Source: Guadua angustifolia (taxonomy: Eukaryota > Streptophyta > Magnoliopsida > Poales > Poaceae). Taken from it: a DNA stretch of 64,000 nt. The position numbers were made by a program, and so were the translations under genes. The stretch is taken from the NCBI GenBank assembly GCA_036346375.1, contig CM070500.1, forward strand, positions 76,488,437 to 76,552,436, in the 5' to 3' direction. The notes beneath the pieces were generated by a model that was not told where the DNA came from, did no database searches, and was given only the letters and a program-made list of their open reading frames with translations. Below, one piece after another: positions 49,275 to 59,138 of this stretch; within the stretch, counting starts at the first letter, position 1, and every line of letters starts with the position of its first letter.

Positions 49275-49764
49275 TACAACTTTGTGTCCTTGGCTCTAAC
49301 AATGCCGGCGACACAAGATAGCCCAGTTCGGCACCGAAGAAGTGTGTCGTCGGCCATAGCCGAGCCGAGACACAGATGTCCACTCGTGTCAGCTTCAACC
49401 ATGCCGACGACAAAAGATAGCCCAGTTACGGCACCGTAAGGTGTCTGTGGTAAATCGACTCTGACCGAGAGACACAGATGTCCACTCTGTCGGCTCAAGA
49501 AGTGGTGGGCCGAGGACACAAGTGTCCCCTCTTTATCGGCAGCTTTAAGTTCACCGACGACAAATGTGCTGGGTGTCGGGCCGCCCGGATGGCATCTGTG
49601 TCGCCGGATTTATTGTGGCCGTGGACATAGGTTGGTTGTGTCGCCGACTGCGTAGGTCGTGGGACTTGTGTCGTCGGAGGCCGAGGCCGGCGAGCCCCGT
49701 GTTGGCGGTTTGGCATCGTGGTCGTCGGTAAAAGCCGAGGACACTGAGCAAGATCCCTGTAGTG
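49275..49764 (+). repeat. 3' subterminal repeats of the nested CACTA
   Basis: Repeated GACACA, CCGACGACA and GCCGAGGACAC words, the complement of the left-end motif, lie at 49300-49750. The words GCCCAGTT-CGGCACCG and CGAGACACAGATGTCCACTC are duplicated about 110 bp apart (49322 and 49431). Confidence 0.85.
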
Positions 49765-51630
49765 TATTCATCATGATTCACTTAGTAGAGAACTTTTCTT
49801 ATGTCAAGTGTTTCCATTTATGTTATGTTTCTTCATATGAAACACTTGTGGTACTTAATTGCTCACAAATATCAATTTATTCACATCTACTGCGCTTTTT
49901 GGGACTAATGTCTTTCATGAGTGGTTTGGAAAGAATTAGGTCCCGTATGTGTATGATGACCAAGGTATCCGGGAGGATGATCATTAAGCCGAGGTCAACA
50001 AGACAGCGGTGTCACCAAGAGTTGAGGACTAAGTCAAGATCGACTTGGCGTGGAGATCGTCGGAGAGGATGATCAAGTCAAGGTTGATAGGACGAGAGTC
50101 TCATGAGGTGAATCGAGTCAAGTTGGACAAGACGAAAATGTCATCAATCATTTGGTGAAGGTCTTCATGCACGGAGTTAAGAAAGAAGTCGAACAAATCG
50201 TGTTTCTAGACTTGTATTATCTTTGATTTAATTTGAGTCTAAGGATTGCCGTACTATTAAGAGGGATGCTCCATTGAATGACTTTTAGATGTGTCAAGTG
50301 CTCAAATGATCCATCCTTGTGAAATTTAGAGAGAGAATGGTATTGGTGGTACCGGAAAGTGAGAATTATAGGTCTCTCTTGGATTCTTGGTGAAATCTGG
50401 ATTTATCCTTTGAGATTTGGGTAGTGAGACCTTGTTGGTTGTGTAGCCCTTGTTCTTAGCTTTCAATAGAGTCCAAAATCACTTAAATCGGAGTCCGGAA
50501 TCAAAAGTTATGCTCTTTTTCGTCGGGCTGCTGAGTCCAGTCCGGAGTATCCGGATATTTATTTCGGACACTCCGGGGATTAAAGTCCGGACACTCCGGG
50601 TTAACCTTCTCGGTTCAAAGCAAATTCTTCCAGTCCGGACACTCCGGACTAAATGTCCGGATAGTCCGGGGTTTGCGCAGTTCAAACGGCTAGTTTTTTG
50701 GGGACCTCTATTTAAAGCCCTCTCTTCCCCATTTGAAAGGTGGCCGTTATTCCACTGGTTTGAGGTGTTCTCCTCTTGTTCTTGAGCCCCCAAAACACAT
50801 CTTTACCCTTAGATCTAAGTGATCCCCTTTGTGAGAAGGGTTGGGAAGGGTTTGATGAGTGAGGTGTTAGATTGAGTGAGATTTGAGTTGTTTGAGCACT
50901 TGATTTTCATCTCCAAACTTGTTCTTCATGAGCATTTGTTACTCTTGGAGGTTGAGGACTCCTAGGCGGCTAGGAGGTCGCCTCTGAGCCACCGGTACTT
51001 TGTGTGGTTGGCCGTGGGAAGTTTGTGAAGGCGGTTCACGCCTCCATGAGGAAGGAATCAAAGGAGTTGAAACCGCGAGTGCATTTGTGCAACACCGGAG
51101 GAAGAGGGTTGAAAGAGACCCGGCTCAAGCATCAAAGGAGTTGAAACCGGTGAGTGCATTTGTGCAACACGGGAGTAAGAGGTTGAAAGACCCGACTCAA
51201 GTGTGGCGGAGCCGCCTCAGCGGAGACGAGGATCCCCTCAGGATCCGAATCTCGGGTGAAAAACATCGTCTCCAAGTTTGCCTCTTACTCTTGTTTTAAT
51301 ATTTGATTTTGAATCTTGAAATTGCCCGATCTACTTTTCTATTGAGCTTTTAAGCTAGACCACTACTTGATCTAGGTTCTGGTAGTGTTTAGAATCTTTG
51401 TGTTCAAGTAGATTGCTCAAAAGTTGGAGGAATTTCAAATTTCATCGAGGTGCCCGGCCGAGTATCACTGAATTACCGGATAGTCCGGACATTTATACCG
51501 AGTATCCGGATAAAATCCCTGGACACTCCGGACTGAAAACCTTGGATTGTTTTATTTCCGCTGCAATTAAGAATTAAAAATATAATTCGCCTATTCACCC
51601 CCCCTCTAGGCGACATCCCCTGCCCTTTCA
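49765..51630 (+). repeat. 3' LTR of the SIRE-like element, second segment
   Basis: It resumes exactly at the CACTA duplication TAT and ends CCCTTTCA at 51630, followed by TSD GCTGC. It pairs with 20140-22022. Together with 39124-39711 it gives a 2.45-kb LTR. Confidence 0.96.
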
Positions 51631-51638
51631 GCTGCGAG

Positions 51639-54227
51639 ATGGGTCGACAATCCAGGAGGGCACGTGCTCCAGCACCTCTAGAGATTACCTTGCCGGAGGC
51701 TCACCCGTCTGCCCGCTGCGTCGAGATCTCGGCCGGCCCACCACCAACAAGAACATCGGCCCGACCTTGCCGTTCGGACCGTGCTGGTTCCCACCCCCAC
51801 CACCGATCCATGGTGGCCTCCTCACTTACAGTTTGGCTCGCCGAGCTTCAACAAGCGAGCATGGCGAGTTCGTCAAGTCCTTAGTGGGCACCGCTGTCAG
51901 ATATGGCGCATCTGCATCTCCTTGGCACATGGATCTTGGGGACTCGAGACCTTCAAGCATGGTACATATGAGATGTTTTCTACTAAAATACTTGTTTATC
52001 GTTTCTTCCTAAATACACATATCATTGTTTCGATCGAGATGTTTTTCAAAAATATTTGAATGTTGGTATAGGTGTGAAGCATGCCTTGCCTTTAGTATTT
52101 GTCGCTACTCGGACTTCTATATTTGGTTGTGCTTCTAGCACATTGAGAAGCTGATAGAATGATGCAATATTTTGTCTGCCATATATTAGTGATGCGACTC
52201 GGAAGGGTATGAAAAATCTTGATGATTTTGCTCAATCTTTTAGAACACACAAGATAGGAATATGTTTCTAGTAGTTTTTTTTGGCTGGATGCATGAACTG
52301 TTACTTCTAAACATAAGCCTGGTTCATGGGATGCAGTGCACTACTACATTAATGTGATCTGGAGACTCTAATTTTTGCATGCAGTGTAGTGCTAGTTGAA
52401 CTATATATCAATTTGGTTATGTTAAGATCTGAGTTATGGCACTAACAACAACACATGGATTAAGCAGTAATTGGGGAAATTAACAGGCTAGACCATCTTA
52501 GCTTCTTTCTTTGAAGGCTTTGGTCATAGATTGTTCTCTTGACTCTTGAGTAATAACTGATCAAAAACAAAATCAAAGGGTGGTAATACTTTTTGTTCGA
52601 AGTAACATGGGCGAATTGTCGGCTTTTTCCAAACTACACATGATTTAAACTGTTCATGTCTCACGCTGATAACTTTTCGTCTTTTCCATTAACCTTTGGA
52701 TTGGTCCTGACCTTCTGAGCTTTGATGAAATGGGAAATTATTGATATATCAATTAATTTTACACATGATTGTGGTGAGTTGAGTACTGATTTGACACGTA
52801 TATGTATTCAGATATATAACCATGTATCCTCTGTTGCATTAGATCACAGGTCATGTCTCATAAGCATAAAAAGAATAATCTAGGCAACACTATAGATTTT
52901 ATTCTTAATGTGTTTTTATGACTGTGATCTAATGCAAATGAGGATACATGGTTATATATCTGAATACATATACGTGTCAAATCAGTAATGCAGGCAATCA
53001 AGCCCTCATTTTTTGTAGGGTAGATGCATTAGGTTAATAGAAGGGAAGCATAACTACAATTTGTGATATTGTGCTTGAATTTAAATATCCTATAATATTG
53101 TGCTCGAAGGAAATTTTGATGTACAGTATATATGTCTTGAGCAAGGGAGTGGATTCTCACCCACCTGGTGGTTTACTTAGTTTTCTGAAGAACACACAAG
53201 CTGCGAGCTATGTGATTTCATCGCAACATATCAGTGTTGGCGCTGAAGACAATGATGGCGATTGCACTAGGACTGTAAAGTGCTTGCCATGGACAAAAGA
53301 GGAGGATCTTATATTGGTAAGTTATTTTCTTGGGTAATGGCTTCCATGTGTTACATTACTAGCACATCAATAATTTTTTTAATATTGTAGGTTAGTGCTT
53401 GGTTGAATAAATCAAACGATCCAATCGGATCAAATTACAAGAAGAATGACCAATATTGGAAAAGTGATGCTGCTGTCTACAACAGCACCACCCCAATAAA
53501 TCGAGCAAGACTGGCGAAGCAAATCAAGGACCGCTTTGGGAGAATTAAGAAAAGGGTTGCATGGTTTTGTGCTGCTTGGAAGGAGGCTAATGCTTTGTGG
53601 GCTAGTGGTGAATATGATGTGGATTTAATGGACAAGGCACTGAAAACTTATGAGGATGACCACAAAATAGATGGTCCATTTTTGTTTAAGCATTGTTGGG
53701 ATGTTCTTTGCAAGGAACCAAAATGGGATGCCTATTTGCTACGTCTTGATGAGCCAGAGCTGGACAAGAGGAACCTCAATGTTGATGAGGATGTGGGGCA
53801 ACAATTCTCTCTAGATGATGTTGTAGACGAGAGGCCAATAGGAGGCAAGCGAGCTAAGGAGCAGCTCAAGAAAAAGAAAAAGGACCAGGCTTGTATAATA
53901 GACCTTGAAGATGACCTGAAAAAGTTTGTAGATGCTCAGAAAACAGCAAATGAAGGCCGCAAAGAGATGTTAGAGACACAAAGGCGTGTCTCTAGTGAGA
54001 ATCTTGAAGCTCAGAAGCTTGCGCACCTTGCAACAAAAGAGAATAAGGAGTCAGTCATACTAGAAACGTATCGATCCTTGTTGATGCAAGATACAACAGT
54101 CATGCCCGAAGATGTGAGATCTGAGCACGTGCTAGCATTGAGGTGTTTAAGGGAGAAGTTATTTCAAAAAATGACTAAGGTATTGCCTCTTGACCAACCA
54201 AGTTACTATGCATTGTTACTATCCTAG
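51639..54227 (+). CDS. Harbinger ORF1: Myb/SANT (trihelix)-like protein
   Basis: The last exon, 53391-54227, is open for 278 codons plus stop. It follows acceptor TATTGTAG and is joined in frame to WTKEEDLIL ending at 53316 (donor TTG|GTAAGT). The join makes the classic SANT phrase W-TKEEDLIL-VSAWLNKSNDP, then SNYKKNDQYWKSDAAVYNST, IKDRFGRIKKRVAWFCAAWK and a Lys-rich segment KRAKEQLKKKKKDQA before a coiled-coil C-terminus. In PIF/Pong elements this protein works with the DDE transposase by binding terminal DNA. The proposed first exon starts MGRQSRRARAPAPLE at 51639, with a probable frameshift near 51770 and a donor near 51961. The exon structure from 51961 to about 53145 is uncertain. The Copia LTR ends nine bases upstream of the start codon, so the native promoter is 32 kb away. 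Confidence 0.75.
52784..52987. mobile_element. 204-bp foldback MITE-like palindrome with TA flanks
   Basis: The left arm from 52786 (CTGATTTGACACGTATATGT then ATTCAGATATATAACCATGT) is repeated in reverse complement ending at 52985. The arms are about 90 bp with few mismatches and a short AT-rich loop. TA dinucleotides flank both ends, as in Tc1/mariner-type MITEs, but the termini lack the usual Stowaway CTCCCTCCGT. It sits in an intron-like gap of Harbinger ORF1. RNA from it would fold into a long hairpin. Confidence 0.82.
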
Positions 54228-55573
54228 GAAAATAGCAGTTATATAATTGAGTAATAACTGTGGTTATTCATTTTAATTATTGAAACTTAAACTTCCAAAA
54301 GTAACATATAAATTGATCAAATCATCATACATGGATATTTGATTTATGGCCACTAAAGAGAAAAAAGATAAAAAGAAGATCACTTAAGGATTTTTACTGG
54401 CATTTAACCTGCAGGGTGAATTGATTTATGGTTTGATATATAGGAAGGGTGTAAAAGTTTGCTTCTTATATAGTTTGAAATCGTCTTATATTGTGTAAAG
54501 TCACACTGAATAACCGCGGTATACTTGTAAGCCACTGAGCTTCCAATTCTTGCGTGCAGGAAAGAGGTGAGCACATTCCACGGTAAGAATCTTTTGATGT
54601 AGCAAGGAGGGTGAAAGAAATGTCTTTGTTATACTTGTTCGGACATTGTGAAGGTATTAATTACATTAAGCACCTGTTATGCTATTGTTGAAAGTTGAAC
54701 ATCTATATTTGCTTTTAGGAAAAAGGTGTGTGTTTATTAAAAATGTTTTCTTTTACCTTTTCATAGCAATGTAGTCGGTTTACTGTACTAGTATAGCGGC
54801 CACTCCTAATCGAGGCATTGAAATTTAAGTATCAGTCTCGAGATCTAATTATGTGAACACTGTTATAAACATGTTTTATGCCAATTAATGCATATGCGTA
54901 TTTATCGTTCCATTTTTTTCTGCCATTGGTGATTGTTTTCTTTTAAATATTATGTCTCAGTTGTCAGTTGTAAACCATGAAGTAACATATAAATTGATCA
55001 AATCATCATACATGGATATTTGATTTATGGCCACTAGAAGCTCATCACATTTCCAGCATGACCTCTGCATTGGCTAAATGAGCACCTATGTCTTTCTGAT
55101 GTTGGAATGGGCAGAGAATTGTGTTCTTTAGAATTGCATTCACCGAAGTTGCTCTAAGATGGAGATGGACAACCTTATTCTATTCTTTAGAATTCAATAC
55201 TCCAAAAGGGGTTTTTCATGCTTAAATTAGTGTCTAGATCATTTGACTGGTTATGAAATACTCTGTGCTTTTGGTTTTGTGTTGAAATTGTGGGCAATTG
55301 AAATCTGTGCTGCATTTAGTCCAGTAATCTATGCTGAAATTGTGGACTACTGAGTTAATAACCATGCATTTAGTCTACTCTATACCGAAAAACCATGCAT
55401 GAAGTCAGTAGTTCAGTAACACTTGACTACAATGCAGTCCAGAACAGCACACATCTATATAATGCTCCATCACATTTTCAAGCTCATCCACCCAAACCTC
55501 TCATTGCTCTGCTCATCCTATCAATCCCATCTTCCTTCCCCTATCTCTCACCTTCCTACTTAGCCTACCAGCC
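54228..55573 (+). other. Spacer between Harbinger ORF1 and transposase, with a 56-bp direct repeat
   Basis: No coding sequence is seen. An exact direct repeat starting AGTAACATATAAATTGATCA and ending GATTTATGGCCACTA is present at 54300-54355 and 54981-55036, 681 bp apart. The rest is AT-rich. Confidence 0.75.
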
Positions 55574-56897
55574 ATGTCAGATTCATTTTCCCACTCAGAT
55601 GAACTAGCCCCTTCCAAAATCATTGAAGAGTATGGTGCTGAGCAGAGCGTCCTAAACTCCTTTGCTAGGAGGCTCGCAATGAAGATCAATGCTACCTTCT
55701 CAGCTGGGGTATCTCAGCGACAGTATGGTCCAAGGAAGAGCATCCGGAGGGATCATGGTGGTGCTCATCAGCGTCTTGTGGAGGACTACTTCGCTAAAGA
55801 ACCACTGTACCCCGACAGTATGTTTCGTACTAGATTTCGTATGAATAGGTGCCTCTTTCTACGCATTGTGGATGCACTTGGCCAGTGGTCTCCCTATTTC
55901 ACTTATAGGGCAGATTGTGCTGGTTGAATAGGTCTTTCACCATTGCAAAAGTGTACCGCAGCAATGTGTATGCTAGCATATAGCACCCCTGCAGATGCTC
56001 TTGATGAATACTTGAAGATAGGGAAGTGTACTGCATTAGAGTGTTTGGACAAGTTTGCACGGGGGGTGATTGAGGTGTTTGGTGGGGAGTACTTGTGACG
56101 CCCCACACGTGAGGATGTTGAGCGTTTACTTCAGGTTAATGAGGCTCGTGGTTTCCCTGGAATGCTAGGAAGCATAGATTGCATGTATTGGCGGTGGGAA
56201 AAGTGTCCTTTAGCATGGAGGGGGTAGTTCACCCGTGGAGATTATGGAGTACCAATAATGATCCTAGATGCTATTGCTTCCCATGACCTTCATATTTGGT
56301 ATGCTTTTTTTGGAGTTGCTGGGTCAAACAACGACCTTAATGTGTTGAACCAGTCCCCCACTTGCTTTTTGATGCCTGAAAGGAGAAGCCCCTCAAGTTC
56401 ATTTTTCAGTCAATGGGAATGAGTATAGCACTGGTTACTACCTTGCTGATGGCATATACCCAGAATGGGCTGCCTTCATGATGACTATACCACTTCCCCA
56501 AACAGAGAAGCATAAGTTGTTTGCCAAGTTTCAAGAAGGTGCAAGAAAAGATGTGGAGCGTGCTTTTGGGGTGTTGCAGTCCAGGTTTTCCATTGTTCGC
56601 CGGCCTGCGCGACTATGGAAGCACAAGAGTGTTGGGAGGATCATGCTAGCCTGTGTAATTCTCCATAATATGATAGTCGAAGATGAGAGAGAGGAAGCTA
56701 CCATTCATATTGACTTAAATGAAAATCCAGGGGCATCATTTGCTCTACCAAGTGAAGTGAACATTGGTGGTAACTTGTGTTTTGCTGATGTGCTGCGTAG
56801 AAAGGCTTCTATTCGTGCTCATCCACAACATACCCAACTCAAAAATGATTTGGTTGAGCACATTTGGCATAGGTTTGGAAATAACCATCATAATTAG
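55574..56897 (+). pseudogene. PIF/Harbinger (Pong-like) DDE transposase with three in-frame stops
   Basis: The start MSDSFSHSDELAPSKIIEEY is at 55574. Conserved blocks are: the N-terminal helix-turn-helix region VEDYFAKEPLYPDSMFRTRF and RMNRCLFLRIVDAL; LSPLQKCTAAMCMLAYSTPA (about 55930); RGFPGMLGSIDCMYWRWEKC, with the first catalytic Asp at 56177; TRGDYGVPIMILDAIASHDL; FFGVAGSNNDLNVLNQSP, with the second Asp; NEYSTGYYLADGIYPEWAAF; and EGARKDVERAFGVLQSRFSI, with the acidic third residue. It ends at 56897. Stops are TGA at 55925, TGA at 56096 and TAG at 56225, with a frameshift near 56370. All three stops can be explained as C-to-T changes of CGA, CGA and CAG. The gene is not functional now. 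Confidence 0.92.
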
Positions 56898-57162
56898 TCA
56901 TGGTAGGATACTTAAATCTGCATGTTTCTATCAATACTTAAACCTGAATACTTACCCTTGCAATGTGTTTCCTTTTTATCAACACAAGGGCTCAAGGATG
57001 GTGCAAATGGGTTGGATGCTCCTCTCTACTGAAGTTCAAACCATGGCTTTATGCCTTTATCGTCGTTTAGATCAATAACTGTGTCTTGTTTGCCATAGAG
57101 TTTATTTGGCCGTCGTACTTTATGTTAATGTATTTTATAAAGACTCCTGTAATGTCTTAAGT
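56898..57162 (+). other. 3' untranslated side of the Harbinger transposase
   Basis: AT-rich tail with no domain recognised. Confidence 0.4.
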
Positions 57163-57505
57163 GTCGCGTAATGCCTTAAGCATCCAATGTTGCTTGAAAG
57201 CAACAAGTTATTTGGGTATTGAATTGAACAACACCTTTTTAAGTCTATTTGTTTTGGTATGTCTTGATGGCATATAGTGTTGCTAATCTATTTTGGTATG
57301 CTTTATGGTTTACATATGAAGTTTGATGAAAGAGGTCGCGTAATGCCTTAAGCATCCAATGTTGCTTGAAAGCAACAAGTTATTTGGGTATTGAACTGAA
57401 CAACGCTTTTTTAAGTCAATTTATTTTGGTATGTCCGATGGCATATTGTGTTGCTAATTTGTTTTGGTATGCTTTATGGTTTACATATGAAGTTTGATGA
57501 AAGAG
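57163..57505. repeat. 171-bp tandem duplication near the Harbinger right end
   Basis: GTCGCGTAATGCCTTAAGCA and the following sequence are repeated from 57335, with about 95% identity by eye. Both copies end GTTTGATGAAAGAG. Confidence 0.93.
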
Positions 57506-57947
57506 CTATAGAGATGTAGATCACAGTAGATCTTATACACATGCAAGCATTAATTGTTTACATATTTAATACAGAGCTCCTCTCAGTCAATCTAATAGCC
57601 AAGCCATTACATGAGTTGGCTTTATTATTAGCTCTATATGACATGGCACTTGTATCTGACCACCAATGAGCTAAATTATTAGCCTTGCTCTGAGAAGAGT
57701 AAAAATTGGTTATGGGGGGATTTGCAGCAAATATTATAATACTCCACTAATATTTCCCTTTGACTAGCCAGTCAATTAATTCAGTATGAGCCAGGATTTC
57801 GGGTTAGGGGGGCTACGTGGACCAACTAAAAATTATCATAGTATTCATAAAAAAATATCATAGCAATATAGATGTATTTAAATTTAAAAATAGCATTACC
57901 ACATGTCCATATAAGACAAATATGACATATTTTTTAAAATAAGAAAC

Positions 57948-58199
57948 TTACATCTCTATTAACTTAAATTTAGTTCTACGACTACCTAGAAAATTATACA
58001 AGTCAATAAGTTCATCTAAACTAATTTTCGCTGCTAGTTCTATTTCAATGTAAACTATCATGCAATGTTGAAAAAAGTCATCTCCTATTTTATTTAGAAG
58101 GTAGGTCTTAACAAGTTTCATAGCTGAAAATACTCGCTCTGTGGTTGCTGTTGACACCGGAAGAGTTATGACCAATATTCGTAACATCCTATCAACCAT
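57948..58199 (-). pseudogene. hAT transposase C-terminal dimerisation-domain fragment
   Basis: The minus strand encodes 83 residues with LVITLPVSTATTERVFSAMK, then LVKTYLLNKIGDDFF and MIVYIEIELAAKISLDELID. This is the signature of the hAT C-terminal dimerisation domain (PF05699), of the type found in plant zinc-finger MYM1-like proteins. There is no N-terminal or catalytic part nearby: upstream of 58200 the sequence turns to AT-rich non-coding DNA. It could be the last exon of a decayed hAT or domesticated gene. Confidence 0.8.
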
Positions 58200-58395
58200 T
58201 GAATAATGTGAAGCTTTACCTGTTTTAATTTATATAGTCTATTTGTTAAGTTAACAAGAGAAATTAAATATTGCATACATCAAGTTAAGAAAAATGGAAG
58301 CTTTCCCTGTTGGGAATGAGCTAGACCTTTATTTGCTATTTGCTAATGCTAACTACTACTAATTACTATCACCTAAACCTTGTTTTGGTTGGGGG

Positions 58396-59138
58396 TAGGG
58401 GTGAAAACAGGACAGGAAATATCCGCCCGATCCGATCCCGAATCCGTTTAAAATCCGTACCGATGTTATCCGTATCCGTATCCGGAAAATCCGATGTAAT
58501 ATGGGTTAGGATATGGGAAGAGCAATATCCGATCCGTATCCGAAAAATCTCATGTAATATGGGTTAGGATATGGGAAGAGCAATATCCGACCCGATATCC
58601 GTAAATATCCGACCCGATATCCGGATAAAATCAGTTATTCTTCCATTAATTTGGTTCATTATTGGATAGATAGAATAGTTGTTTGATACTGGCACTAAAA
58701 AACACTACTTTGTTATTAAGCGTGAACTTCAAAAAATATAACAAATAGAGTGATGACATAATGTTTTTACCTAAATTGATTTGTTCAACTTATTTGATAA
58801 ACTTCTTTTCTATTCAAATTACTGGAATTAGTTGAGTCACTAAATTGCGCCTCTAACTATACTACTATCCTACGTTGAAATAATTATGACTTGAAGCTAA
58901 TATTGTAAGGTTAATGCTTCATTCGTTCTTTTCGTACACAACTATGTACTATACTACTATCCGATTATGATATCCGATCCCGACCGAATCCGTCGGTATC
59001 CGCTCGTATCCGAATCGAATAATCCGAATTCGTGATCCAGATCTGGGATATCCGTGATCCGACTCGAATCCTAAAAAAATATGGGTTAGGATACGAGACG
59101 AGCAATATCCACCCGTATCCGATCCGGTTTCACCTCTA
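58396..59138. mobile_element. hAT-like non-autonomous element with ATATCCG repeats
   Basis: The ends TAGGGGTGAAAAC (58396) and GGTTTCACCTCTA (to 59138) are imperfect inverted repeats. The flanks GTTGGGGG (58388-58395) and GTTAGGGA (59139-59146) match at 6 of 8 bases, as expected for an aged 8-bp hAT duplication. Both terminal regions are filled with TATCCG/CGGATA words and GGGTTAGGATATGGGAAGAG repeats in both orientations. The centre is AT-rich. It has no coding capacity. Confidence 0.7.

Larger units (their letters stand above)
39712..49764 (+). mobile_element. CACTA transposon inserted in the Copia 3' LTR, TSD TAT
   Basis: The left terminus is CACTACAGAAACAAG and the right is ATCCCTGTAGTG. 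TAT lies at both 39709-39711 and 49765-49767. The uninterrupted 5' LTR (near 20140) shows the empty site ACATATTCATCATG, which proves the boundaries. The element is 10,053 bp. Both ends carry many copies of GTGTCCTCGGC (left) and its complement (right), the subterminal repeats of the superfamily. Inside are a TNP2-type transposase gene (43279-46790) and a second, TNPA/Transposase_24-like gene (about 46890-48990), both frameshifted. The layout is that of an autonomous-type element. Confidence 0.96.
19558..51630 (+). mobile_element. Large SIRE/Maximus-like Copia element, gag only, with two nested insertions, TSD GCTGC
   Basis: It is bounded by 2.46-kb LTRs starting TGAAAGTGCATC and ending CCCTTTCA, with GCTGC at 19553-19557 and 51631-51635. 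The parts are: 5' LTR 19558-22022; primer site; gag 22079-23812; non-coding 23813-28192; Gypsy insertion 28193-39039; remaining interior 39045-39108; polypurine tract; and the 3' LTR, which is itself split by a CACTA insertion (39712-49764). With insertions removed the element is about 11.2 kb. No protease, integrase, reverse transcriptase or RNase H motif is found in its own sequence, so it is non-autonomous. Long LTRs, coiled-coil gag and a long non-coding 3' interior fit the SIRE/Maximus lineage. Confidence 0.95.
19150..57690 (+). mobile_element. PIF/Harbinger (Pong-like) DNA transposon, interrupted by a 32-kb nest
   Basis: The left end GAGCAAGTATAATAAG (19150) and the right end, GAGCAAGGCTAATAATT in reverse complement (57690), form imperfect terminal inverted repeats. 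Further inward, left TTGTCCACGTCAT matches right AAGTGCCATGTCAT. TGA flanks both sides (19147-19149 and 57691-57693); PIF/Harbinger duplications are 3 bp, usually TWA, so TGA is slightly off-type. Inside are the two genes expected of the superfamily: Myb/SANT-like ORF1 (51639-54227) and a DDE transposase (55574-56897). Removing the nested Copia element leaves about 6.5 kb. The stretch 19150-19557 is its 5' non-coding part, GC-rich with an AAACCCTAG box near 19518. The assignment by protein content is firm; the exact ends are good inference. Confidence 0.8.

Noticed and set aside
52784..52987. Calling the foldback a microRNA gene
   Set aside because: The arms are too long and too uniformly paired for a typical plant miRNA. 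TA flanks fit a MITE better, and there is no small-RNA evidence.
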